Below are positions 1 to 4,548 of a DNA stretch of 6,348 bases, piece by piece. Position 1 is the stretch's first letter. Each line of letters opens with the position of its first letter. A model generated the notes under the pieces. It did not search any database. It saw only the letters and a program-made list of their open reading frames with translations, and was not told the origin of the DNA. The DNA is from CAZVIK01 sp964627045 (GTDB lineage: Bacteria > Acidobacteriota > Terriglobia > Bryobacterales > Bryobacteraceae): contig CAZVIK010000219.1 of the NCBI GenBank assembly GCA_964627045.1, positions 1 to 6,348 on the forward strand, given 5' to 3'. A program made the position numbers and the translations under genes.

Positions 1-453
1 GGCCTCCAGCTCGCGCAGCGCCACTTCGTACTCCATCCCCACCGGCACCCCGGGATAGCTCTGCACGAAGGCCTTCCAGTACGCCACCCGGGAACTTGCC
101 GGCAGGGCGAGAAACGCCGGATCGGCCAGTTTCAGGTCGCGCAACGCCAGCCCTTCCGCCGCCCGCCGGGCGGCCGCCTGTCGCGCCAGCTCTTCCTGGC
201 GCAGACGCTCGAGCCGGCGCACGCCGGCCGCCTCGGGCGAGATCAGCTCCACGGACACCACCATGCCATCCGTCAGTTCCACTCGGCCGCGCTCGTACAC
301 CAACAGGCTTTGAGGGCCGGCCCGGAGATACCCCTCCGGCTCGCCGAGAACGGAGATCACCGTCGTCAGCGAATCCCCAACCTGGATCTCCGCGGCCATG
401 CCCCACGAACCCGCCGCCATCGCCAATACCAGACTCAATAGCTTGTGTTTCAT
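1..453 (-). CDS. Exported protein with BamE/SmpA-like region, partial (3' end outside window)
   Basis: The frame is open on the minus strand from ATG at 453-451 to the left edge, giving 151 codons without a stop. The protein begins MKHKLLSLVLAMAAGSWGMAAE, a clear signal peptide with likely cleavage after Ala20 or Ala21, so it should be exported to the periplasm or outer membrane. Residues about 24-65 read VGDSLTTVISVLGEPEGYL and then a short beta-rich stretch (LLVYERGRVELTDG). This resembles the G-x-V-x-x-x-L-G-x-P signature of BamE/SmpA-type domains. Residues about 75-105 are rich in Arg, Ala and Glu and are probably helical. The remainder (AYWKAFVQSYPG) is unassigned. The start is supported by a GGGAG ribosome site 7 nt upstream and by the signal peptide. 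It is divergent from the toxin-antitoxin pair. The fold assignment is tentative; the reading frame and export are well supported. Confidence 0.72.
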   Translation of the reverse strand, partial: MKHKLLSLVLAMAAGSWGMAAEIQVGDSLTTVISVLGEPEGYLRAGPQSLLVYERGRVELTDGMVVSVELISPEAAGVRRLERLRQEELARQAAARRAAEGLALRDLKLADPAFLALPASSRVAYWKAFVQSYPGVPVGMEYEVALRELEA

Positions 454-478
454 ACGACGGCTCCCGCTTTGTTCATCC

Positions 479-487
479 ACTATACCA
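479..487 (-). promoter_or_regulatory. Extended -10 promoter for the exported-protein gene
   Basis: On the minus strand the sequence TGGTATAGT occupies 487-479. TATAGT matches five of six bases of the TATAAT box, and the TG one base upstream makes it an extended -10 element. No good -35 hexamer lies 16-18 bp further upstream, as is usual for this promoter type. Transcription would start near position 472, leaving a leader of about 19 nt that contains the GGGAG ribosome site. Confidence 0.5.
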
Positions 488-568
488 TTGGACGACGCGC
501 CCTGCCGGGTTCTTCACCCGCCGCGCGCGAAACACGCTGTACGGTCTGATCCCGGAGCACTTCATGTC

Positions 569-620
569 GACTTACCTTGCCGGTATTGACTTACTTCACC
601 CTATTGGTAATACTACCAGC
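569..620 (+). promoter_or_regulatory. Promoter and probable operator of the toxin-antitoxin pair
   Basis: TTGACT (586-591) and TAATAC (608-613, preceded by TGG as an extended -10) are separated by 16 bp; reading the -10 one base later (AATACT) gives a 17-bp spacer. Seven bases separate the -10 from the antitoxin ATG, so the transcript would start at or next to the start codon. No Shine-Dalgarno sequence is present, which agrees with a leaderless mRNA. Operator-like repeats overlap these boxes: TGGTA-ATAC-TACCA (605-618), TACC-TTGCC-GGTA (573-585), and GACTTAC repeated 19 bp apart (569-575 and 588-594). Autorepression by the antitoxin, alone or with toxin, is usual for such pairs and is inferred here. 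Confidence 0.6.
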
Positions 621-866
621 ATGAAGAACGTGGTCCGCGAGGAAACCGCCCAGTTCAGCGTCAAGGGCCAGATCGTGATCCCGAGCCGTCTGCGCAAGGA
701 GTACGAGATCAGGAACGGCACGAAGGCGCGCGTCATGGCCGTGGCCGAAGGCATCTTGATCAAACCCATTACCCGCGAGGTGGTCAGGAGCCAGTTCGGG
801 AAGTACCGGGGGAAGGACCTCCTGAAAGCGTTGGCTGAAGAGAAGAAGGCGGAGCGCGCGCGATGA
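621..866 (+). CDS. vapB: AbrB/SpoVT-type antitoxin of a VapBC-like pair
   Basis: An 81-residue protein beginning MKNVVREETAQFSVKGQIVIPSRLRK. Residues about 10-50 form one swapped-hairpin AbrB/MazE DNA-binding unit: the FSVKGQIVIPSRLRKEYEI core and the ILIKPI closing strand are typical. The basic tail (residues 51-81, QFGKYRGKDLLKALAEEKKAERAR) is where such antitoxins wrap their toxin. It should neutralise the PIN toxin and repress its own promoter. The same frame is open upstream to about position 96, but that stretch is low-complexity Pro/Arg-rich and overlaps the opposite-strand gene. ATG 621 is therefore chosen, because the domain begins there and the -10 box ends 7 nt before it. The stop overlaps the toxin start (ATGA, 863-866), indicating translational coupling. 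Confidence 0.9.
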   Translation: MKNVVREETAQFSVKGQIVIPSRLRKEYEIRNGTKARVMAVAEGILIKPITREVVRSQFGKYRGKDLLKALAEEKKAERAR

Positions 867-1279
867 CCGCGAAGAAGCCGCACGCACTGGTGCTGGACTC
901 GTGGGCCGCGCTGGCCTACCTCCAGGGCGAACCCGCCGCCGAGAAGATGGGCGAGCTCGTCGCCGACGCCATCGAGCGCAGGATTCCCCTCTACATGAGC
1001 GTGATCAACGCCGGCGAGGTCTGGTACGTCCTCGCCCGCGAGATCTCAGCCGCCACCGCCGATTCCGCCATCAGCGACATCCGCGGCTGGGGCGTGGAAT
1101 TCGTCGACGCCGACTGGCTCCTTGCCCGGGAGGCCGCGCGCTTCAAGTCCCGCCACAAGCTCTCCTACGCCGACGCCTTCGCCGCCGCGCTCGCCAGCCG
1201 GAATCGCGCCCATCTCGTAACCGGCGACCGGGAGTTCAAGCCGCTGGAGAGCGATGTGAACACCCTCTGGCTGACCTGA
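863..1279 (+). CDS. vapC: PIN-domain toxin (VapC-like ribonuclease)
   Basis: A 138-residue PIN-domain protein of the usual size for VapC. The expected acidic active-site residues are all visible: Asp12 in LVLDSWAALAYL, Glu52 in SVINAGEVWYVL, Asp104 in SYADAFAAALA and Asp122 in LVTGDREF. The set is complete, so the enzyme is probably active as a Mg2+-dependent endoribonuclease that inhibits translation; VapC relatives cut tRNA or rRNA. The target cannot be read from the sequence. The start codon overlaps the antitoxin stop, and no separate promoter is seen. The gene looks intact, in contrast to the eroded DUF429 gene just downstream. Confidence 0.92.
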   Translation: MTAKKPHALVLDSWAALAYLQGEPAAEKMGELVADAIERRIPLYMSVINAGEVWYVLAREISAATADSAISDIRGWGVEFVDADWLLAREAARFKSRHKLSYADAFAAALASRNRAHLVTGDREFKPLESDVNTLWLT

Positions 1280-1323
1280 CCATCGCCCTTCCGCCGACGG
1301 ATGCGGAGCCCGCACGCCGGCAT

Positions 1324-1410
1324 CCGCCTCCGCGACGGCACGGGAAACTGAACCGCAGAGGGCACCCGCCTCCGCGAAGCCTACGGCGAGGCAGGCAGAG
1401 GTTCGCAGAG
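1324..1410. repeat. Nested short repeats: CGCAGAG-type repeat interrupted by a GC-rich mini-element
   Basis: ACCGCAGAGGGCAC (1352-1365) and AGAGGTTCGCAGAG (1397-1410) together resemble the repeat found intact at 3459-3485 and 4383-4410. Between them lies a 31-bp GC-rich segment (1366-1396) that begins CCGCCTCCGCGA and ends GGCGAGGCAGGC, with GCCTC/GAGGC arms at 1368-1372 and 1388-1392. The 4-bp sequence GGCA occurs on both sides (1361-1364 and 1394-1397). The 12-mer CCGCCTCCGCGA occurs a second time at 1324-1335. The rest of 1280-1415 holds no gene I can recognise. Confidence 0.6.
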
Positions 1411-1415
1411 CGTAG

Positions 1416-1991
1416 CGGGACGCCTCTTCGCGGCCAACCGTTGCCGTTGACAGCGTTTCGGCAGCATTCGGCGCAAGGGGATGCGGCACACACACACCGA
1501 GCGCCACGAGACCCGGCACAATTGGACTCGCCCTGCACGAAGGGCTCGAGACGGCTGGCTACGGACTTCGGACAACGACTCCGTGCAAACGGGGGAGGAG
1601 GCATTTGCTGGAGGTGTATCCACATCCGGCGCTGCTGCGTCTTCTCCATCGTGAATACCGCGTTCCGTACAAGGCCCGGAAGGCTCAGAAGTACTGGCCC
1701 GGCACGAGCCCAGACAAGCGCATAGAGCTTCTCGTTGACGAGTACAGGGAGATCATCGACGCGCTGTCGGATAGAGTGGCTGCCATTGGTCTACAACTGC
1801 CCGAACCGTCCTCGGTGCCCTCCATCTCGTCACTGAAGCGATTCGAGGATGCTATAGACGCGTTGATCTCGGCGTGGGTCGGAATCGAGTACCTCGCCGG
1901 CAATGCAGAGCCCTTCGGGGATCACACTTGCGCCATCTGGATCCCAAAGTCCCAGCCTCGGCCGTCTCCTTTCGGATTGTCGGTCCGCTAG
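1416..1991 (+). pseudogene. DUF429 family protein, N-terminally truncated
   Basis: The frame runs open from just after a TAG at 1413-1415 to the TAG at 1989-1991. It reads VAVDSVSAAFGARGCGTHTP from about 1440, then LALHEGLETAGYGL, LLEVYPHPALLRLL, PYKARKAQKYWPG, LKRFEDAIDALISAWVGIEY and GDHTCAIWIP. This order matches the middle and C-terminal parts of DUF429 proteins, predicted RNase H-like nucleases. The usual N-terminal strand with the first catalytic acid (xGxDGxxGGW type) is absent. In its place are the short repeats ending near 1410, and no ATG, GTG or TTG start exists in frame before 1605. A TTG at 1605 has a GGAGG 6 nt upstream and could start a 128-residue fragment, but family-like sequence continues about 55 codons upstream of it. 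A gene cut by deletion or repeat insertion is the best reading; a short C-terminal protein is the alternative. Confidence 0.72.
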
Positions 1992-2016
1992 GAATGACGG
2001 TTGTCGCCGCGGGGCG

Positions 2017-2934
2017 TCAGCTCGCCTTGCGGAACTGCTCGTACCGGATCTCCAGGAACGGCTTGCTGGGTTTGAAGTCCTCTGCGCGCGGGACGTGCAG
2101 AGCTTGTCCGTGGACCTCCTGGAGCCCGGCCTTGAGCATCGGGCCATCGTGCTCGTGTAGGACGTCGTCGCGGATCTCGAGTTTGTAGTCCGGCCTGATG
2201 CCGAGGATGTTCGCGTCGAAAGCGGCATGGTGGAGCTTGCAGAGGGCGACACCGTTCGGAATGACGGGTTCGCCTTGGGGGTGGTCATCGGGAAGGATGT
2301 GCGCCGCCTCCAGCAGCTCGGCATGCCGTAGAAGGCAGACGGCGCACATTGAGCGATAAGCCCTCAGGACTCGCTCTCGGAAACTGCGTTGATGCATGCG
2401 GTGCTGTATCTGGACCGTGACGTACTTGCGGCGTGACTCATCCTCTCCCTGCCGCATGACCCAGGCGCTGGCGGGCGTAACGGAGCGGTCATCCACGGCA
2501 ACCGTGAAGGTCAGCCGCTCCGGGTTGTCGCCGACAACATAGGCCGGCCAGACAGGACGGTAGAGACCGGGCACGAGGCCGTACAGGTAGACGAGGGGAG
2601 CGCCTTTCTGCATGGCGCGACGCAGGCCAACGTTGTCCCGGTGCTCCGGGTCCGTTCCCCGGTACCTGTACAGCAGCAGGCCCTCTTTCCCGACTTCGTC
2701 GGCATACGGCGGCGGCTTCCTGAGCGTGGGAGGGACAGTGCAGAACGAGAGCGGCAAATCCATGATGGCGGGCTTGAAGATGCCCTGAGGACCGAGAAGG
2801 GGAACGCGATGCCCTTCGAACTCAAAGCCCTTCTCGAGAAGACTGCGGGGGAGGACCTCGCCGTGGATGGCGGTTTGCCGCTCGAGAAACTGGAACGCGG
2901 CGAGCCGGACCCTGGAATCCACGTCGCCCTTCAT
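2017..2934 (-). CDS. HNH endonuclease with N-terminal putative modified-DNA recognition domain
   Basis: A 305-residue protein. The C-terminal nuclease (about 185-255) has a treble-clef HNH motif: CAVC (197-200), EAAHILP with His212, NGVALC with Asn227 and Cys232, and KLHHAAFDAN with His235/His236. This is the HNH_2 arrangement of predicted restriction endonucleases (COG3440 type). Residues about 45-150 form a second domain (GIFKPAIMDLPLSF, PYADEVGKEGLLLYRYRGTD, LRRAMQKGAPLVYLYGLVPG, PVWPAYVVGD). It resembles the reader domain that precedes HNH in standalone, modification-dependent enzymes; an SRA/PUA-like or sulfur-binding role is inferred. No methyltransferase lies in the window, which suits a type IV-like enzyme. 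No ribosome site is seen; a TACAAT box lies 7 nt before the ATG. The gene is convergent with the DUF429 remnant, 25 bp apart. Confidence 0.85.
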   Translation of the reverse strand: MKGDVDSRVRLAAFQFLERQTAIHGEVLPRSLLEKGFEFEGHRVPLLGPQGIFKPAIMDLPLSFCTVPPTLRKPPPYADEVGKEGLLLYRYRGTDPEHRDNVGLRRAMQKGAPLVYLYGLVPGLYRPVWPAYVVGDNPERLTFTVAVDDRSVTPASAWVMRQGEDESRRKYVTVQIQHRMHQRSFRERVLRAYRSMCAVCLLRHAELLEAAHILPDDHPQGEPVIPNGVALCKLHHAAFDANILGIRPDYKLEIRDDVLHEHDGPMLKAGLQEVHGQALHVPRAEDFKPSKPFLEIRYEQFRKAS

Positions 2935-2941
2935 GGCGGGG

Positions 2942-2947
2942 ATTGTA
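2942..2947 (-). promoter_or_regulatory. -10 box of the HNH gene, leaderless arrangement
   Basis: TACAAT on the minus strand matches five of six consensus bases. It is separated from the ATG at 2934 by exactly seven bases, so transcription would begin at or beside the start codon. The 5' side of the gene has no purine-rich ribosome site (TCCCCGCC precedes the ATG). The -35 region is weak; the best candidate is CTGGTA with an 18-bp spacer, three of six matches. Confidence 0.5.
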
Positions 2948-2984
2948 GAACGGTGACCCGGAGCCTACCAGGAATCTTCTGCGC

Positions 2985-3241
2985 TCACTTTTTCCGCTCA
3001 ACTGGGGCCTTGCTGGGGTTGGTCATGTCGTGCATGACCTTTGTCAGTTTGGGCCCGACAACGCTTCGCATGTAGAGGAAGAGAATCGCACACACGATTA
3101 CGGCCATGATGAGCTTGATGAGTTCCCATTTGAGCANNNNNNNNNNTTTTGGTATTTAATAGCCCACCCCATTTAGGGCATTTTTTTCTTTATGTGTTCC
3201 CATTTGAGCATCCGTCGGACGGCAGGCCACTTCGAAGCCAT
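2985..3241 (-). CDS. Small single-pass membrane protein, interrupted by an assembly gap
   Basis: From ATG at 3241-3239 the minus strand reads MASKWPAVRRMLKWE. From the other side of the gap, up to the TGA at 2987-2985, it reads LKWELIKLIMAVIVCAILFLYMRSVVGPKLTKV and continues to a KAPVERKK end. The two halves share the 15 bp that encode the LKWE overlap (3122-3136 and 3196-3210). Merging them there gives one 60-residue protein in frame: a basic N-terminus, one hydrophobic helix (about 16-33) and a charged C-terminal tail, so a small inner-membrane protein. As printed, the frame would instead run into AT-rich sequence and stop at 3173. A GGGGGTGAG stretch just before the ATG may serve as ribosome site. 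A possible promoter is TTGGAA (3304-3299) and TACGAT (3282-3277), with a 16-bp spacer. No function is recognised. Confidence 0.65.
3122..3210. repeat. 15-bp direct repeat flanking the scaffold gap
   Basis: GTTCCCATTTGAGCA occurs at 3122-3136, ending exactly at the first N, and again at 3196-3210. The left copy being cut precisely by the gap suggests overlapping contig ends that were scaffolded with filler instead of merged. Confidence 0.8.
3137..3146. other. Assembly gap (10 Ns)
   Basis: Ten Ns mark a scaffold join of nominal length. The 49 bases to its right (3147-3195) are strikingly AT-rich compared with the rest of the window. They contain a weak stem GCCC...GGGC (3162-3165 and 3176-3179) followed by a run of seven Ts. 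Sequence across 3122-3210 should be treated as unreliable. Confidence 0.95.
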
Positions 3242-3296
3242 ACTCACCCCCACTTGTGCCGATGCGGCAGGCTTCCATCGTACCCGTTTCTGAGCT

Positions 3297-3383
3297 TTTT
3301 CCAATGCTTGGAAAACGGCGCCGAAAATCTTCCAAGCGTTGGAAAAACGGCCGTCAGATTTTCCAATCATTGGAAAACCGGTT
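3297..3383. repeat. Three phased 19-bp palindromes, 31-bp period
   Basis: TTTTCCAATGCTTGGAAAA (3297-3315), TCTTCCAAGCGTTGGAAAA (3328-3346) and TTTTCCAATCATTGGAAAA (3359-3377) start exactly 31 bp apart, close to three helical turns. Each is an inverted repeat TTCCAA-nnn-TTGGAA with variable centre. Each is followed by, or just overlaps, an 8-bp GC-rich palindrome: CGGCGCCG (3316-3323), ACGGCCGT (3347-3354) and AACCGGTT (3376-3383). The first copy overlaps the possible -35 of the small membrane gene. Protein-binding sites or a dispersed repeat element are both possible. Confidence 0.85.
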
Positions 3384-3415
3384 GGGCCTCTTGCGCCTCT
3401 TGGCGGCCGCTCCAA

Positions 3416-3485
3416 CTCTGTGAACCTCTGTGTCCTCGGTGGTGAAGAAGGACTTCCACCGCAGAGGGCACAGAGGGGCGCAGAG
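3416..3485. repeat. Inverted pair of CACAGAG/CGCAGAG repeats
   Basis: The left arm (3416-3442, CTCTGTGAACCTCTGTGTCC then TCGGTGG) is the reverse complement, with a few differences and a 3-base gap, of the right arm (3456-3485, CCACCGCAGAGGGCACAGAG then GGGCGCAGAG). A 13-nt loop separates them. The same unit occurs singly at 4383-4410 and in interrupted form at 1352-1410. Confidence 0.8.
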
Positions 3486-3490
3486 GATGA

Positions 3491-3600
3491 GGTGAACGGA
3501 AAGAGGTGCCCGCGAATGACGCGAATCCACGCGAATGGGGAGGGGAAGAGGTAAACGGCAGGGAGCGGCTTTGCCGTTCACCCTAGTCCCCGTCTTCATT
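3491..3600. repeat. GCGAAT repeats and a GTAAACGGCA hairpin
   Basis: GCGAAT occurs three times at 9-10 bp spacing (3512-3517, 3521-3526, 3531-3536). Downstream, GTAAACGGCA (3551-3560) and TGCCGTTCAC (3572-3581) form a 10-bp inverted repeat with one mismatch around an 11-nt loop. No T-run follows, so it is not a convincing terminator. No gene is visible here. Confidence 0.6.
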
Positions 3601-3671
3601 CGCGCCTGCCCCGTGGCGCGCCGAGCCTGCGAGGCCCTGCTACGGGGTTCATTGGCGTGATTCGCGGGCAA
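3595..3671. repeat. TTCATT-type repeat carrying a CCCCGT...ACGGGG mini-element
   Basis: TTCATT (3595-3600) recurs at 3648-3653, where it continues as TTCATTGGCGTGATTCGCGG. Between the two copies is a 47-bp segment whose inner 39 bp (3609-3647) start with CCCCGT and end with the inverted ACGGGG. Removing one TTCATT plus the segment leaves a continuous repeat of the same family as 4161-4180. Terminal inverted repeats plus a short direct repeat look like a small non-coding insertion. Confidence 0.55.
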
Positions 3672-3684
3672 TCCTCCGCGGTTC

Positions 3685-3712
3685 GAGGACGAGGACGAGA
3701 ACGAGGACGAGG
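3685..3712. repeat. GAGGAC hexanucleotide tandem repeat
   Basis: Four tandem units (GAGGAC, GAGGAC, GAGAAC, GAGGAC; 3685-3708) are followed by a partial fifth. The repeat lies between coding regions. Copy number could vary by slippage. Confidence 0.8.
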
Positions 3713-3774
3713 GTGGGGTGGCTCCTTGTGATTCTTGCGCGTCTTTCGCGGCTGATTCCCCGTCTTCGGCGCGC

Positions 3775-3803
3775 TTCACCCGCGGCGGGCGGCGTGGTAG
3801 CAT
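3775..3803 (+). promoter_or_regulatory. Promoter of the nucleotidyltransferase remnant operon
   Basis: TTCACC (3775-3780) and TAGCAT (3798-3803) each match four of six consensus bases and are separated by exactly 17 bp. The -10 box ends six bases before the ATG at 3810, and there is no ribosome site, so the transcript would be leaderless. The promoter appears to survive although the first gene it drives is broken. Confidence 0.45.
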
Positions 3804-3809
3804 ACAGCC

Positions 3810-3941
3810 ATGAACGTGGATCGCATACTGGCCGCGATGAATGGGCGCGGGGTAGAGTACATCCTGATCGGCAGGATGAACTTCGCCCTCCGGCGCCGGA
3901 AGGACCGCGTCGAGTTCCTGAAAGGCAAGGCCGGAGCGTGA
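3810..3941 (+). pseudogene. Internally deleted nucleotidyltransferase remnant
   Basis: The 43-residue frame MNVDRILAAMNGRGVEYILI, then GRMNFALRRRKDRVEFLKGKAGA, begins like small nucleotidyltransferases (consensus about: MNVxxILxxLNxxGVxYxLIGGMNFLLRH). Such proteins normally continue into the metal-binding D-x-D strand and are much longer. Here the second Gly of the GG motif is Arg22 (GRMNF), and the chain jumps from the first motif to a short basic C-terminal stretch. The catalytic acids are therefore missing and it cannot be an active transferase. An in-frame internal deletion near FALR/RRKD is the simplest explanation; the 9-bp stretch CGGCGCCGG lies at that point. The stop overlaps the next gene by GTGA. 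Family assignment is from memory of the motif. Confidence 0.6.
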
Positions 3942-4114
3942 GCCGGTTGAGCGAACTCAAAAAGGCCGAGGAGGCCCGCCGGGACCGGTGCTGGAAGCCG
4001 GAGGAACGGTGGCGGGTCTACGAGGACACCGTCGCCTGGGCCGAGTCCCAGCAGGCCGTCCGACGCAACACGCCCGCCGCCTGCGCCGCCGAGCAGAAGC
4101 GCAAGCAGAGCTGA
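3938..4114 (+). CDS. Small helical protein paired with the nucleotidyltransferase, unknown function
   Basis: A 58-residue frame starting at GTG, overlapping the stop of the remnant by GTGA: MSRLSELKKAEEARRDRCWK, then PEERWRVYEDTVAWAESQQA, then VRRNTPAACAAEQKRKQS. It is highly charged and apparently all-helical, with Trp residues at 20, 25 and 34. I recall similar 60-residue proteins (WDPxxRWRVxQxTIxWAExQxTVRRNTPAxC) beside the nucleotidyltransferase in related genomes, so the two probably form a functional pair; this is memory, not a search. The conserved-looking middle suggests the gene may still be intact, although its partner is broken. Longer upstream frames into the repeat zone are not believable. 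Toxin-antitoxin-like pairing is a guess. Confidence 0.6.
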   Translation: MSRLSELKKAEEARRDRCWKPEERWRVYEDTVAWAESQQAVRRNTPAACAAEQKRKQS

Positions 4115-4129
4115 TATCCTGCTTCGATG

Positions 4130-4214
4130 CCGGATGCCGGATTTCTGGATACCGGATTGCTTCATTCGCGTCTATTCGCGCTTGCCACGCCGAAGCCGCA
4201 GGCGAAGGCGGGTG
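4130..4214. repeat. CCGGAT, TTCATTCGCG and GC-rich mini-element repeats
   Basis: CCGGAT occurs at 4130-4135, 4137-4142 and 4152-4157. It is followed by a 10-bp near-tandem, TTCATTCGCG and TCTATTCGCG (4161-4180). Then comes a GC-rich segment (4181-4214, containing GCCGAAGCC and GGCGAAGGCGGGTG) that resembles the reverse complement of the insert at 1363-1396. From 4215 to 4350 I see no gene and no clear structure. Confidence 0.55.
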
Positions 4215-4350
4215 TTTCGCGGGCCCGTCCCCCGCGCGCTTTGCGGCTGAGGGGTGCCGATCAGCGGACGTGGGCGAGAGCCGGCGGACGGCGAGGAGGG
4301 GGCCCACAGAGCATACAGAACGACGCAGATGGGGGCGACGGAGGGCCTCT

Positions 4351-4411
4351 CATCGGTGTTCATCCGTGGTTGGGATTTCTCTACCGCAGAGGACACAGAG
4401 GAGCGCAGAGG
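4351..4411. repeat. ATCGGTGTTCATCCGTGG repeat next to a single CGCAGAG-type repeat
   Basis: CATCGGTGTTCATCCGTGGT (4351-4370) is followed by ACCGCAGAGGACACAGAGGA plus GCGCAGAG (4383-4410). The second unit matches the arms of the hairpin at 3416-3485. Both belong to common dispersed intergenic repeat types; the related CCATTCGTGGTT lies at 4446-4457. Confidence 0.7.
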
Positions 4412-4510
4412 GGGGTGAGTCCAAGGTCGGCGGACAAGTTCGTGTCCATTCGTGGTTCCCCTTGTGGTTGGACGTTGGCGGGAGCCGGCGGGGCGCCGAA
4501 TTCGCGGTCC

Positions 4511-4539
4511 TTGTCGGGGGAGGGGGTCTGGGCTACAGT
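4511..4539 (+). promoter_or_regulatory. Promoter of the glycosyltransferase gene
   Basis: TTGTCG (4511-4516) and TACAGT (4534-4539) each match four of six consensus bases with an exact 17-bp spacer. Nine bases separate the -10 from the ATG at 4549, leaving a leader of zero to three nucleotides. No ribosome site is seen in that short space (CGGCGGGTC precedes the ATG). Confidence 0.5.
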
Positions 4540-4548
4540 CGGCGGGTC

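Noticed and set aside
96..620. Long in-frame N-terminal extension of the antitoxin
   Set aside because: The extension is low-complexity Pro/Arg/Ala sequence, overlaps the opposite-strand exported-protein gene, and the AbrB domain and promoter support the ATG at 621.
901..1725. 274-codon plus-strand frame over the PIN toxin
   Set aside because: Arg/Pro-rich shadow of the toxin in another frame, running through repeats; no recognisable domain.
2641..3075. 144-codon plus-strand frame opposite the HNH gene
   Set aside because: Antisense shadow without recognisable features; it overlaps two minus-strand genes with clear signals.
3297..3377. CRISPR array
   Set aside because: Regular spacing, but only 12-bp spacers, fully palindromic repeats with variable centres, three copies, and no cas genes.
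3173..3415. 80-codon minus-strand frame through the palindromes
   Set aside because: Mostly a translation of the TTCCAA palindromes joined to the true start of the small membrane protein; the part before 3241 is not credible.
3551..3581. Rho-independent terminator
   Set aside because: The hairpin is sound, but no T-run follows and no gene ends nearby.
3988..4548. Upstream extension of the glycosyltransferase frame
   Set aside because: It crosses intergenic repeats and the partner gene; the GT4 N-terminal strand and promoter fix the start at 4549.
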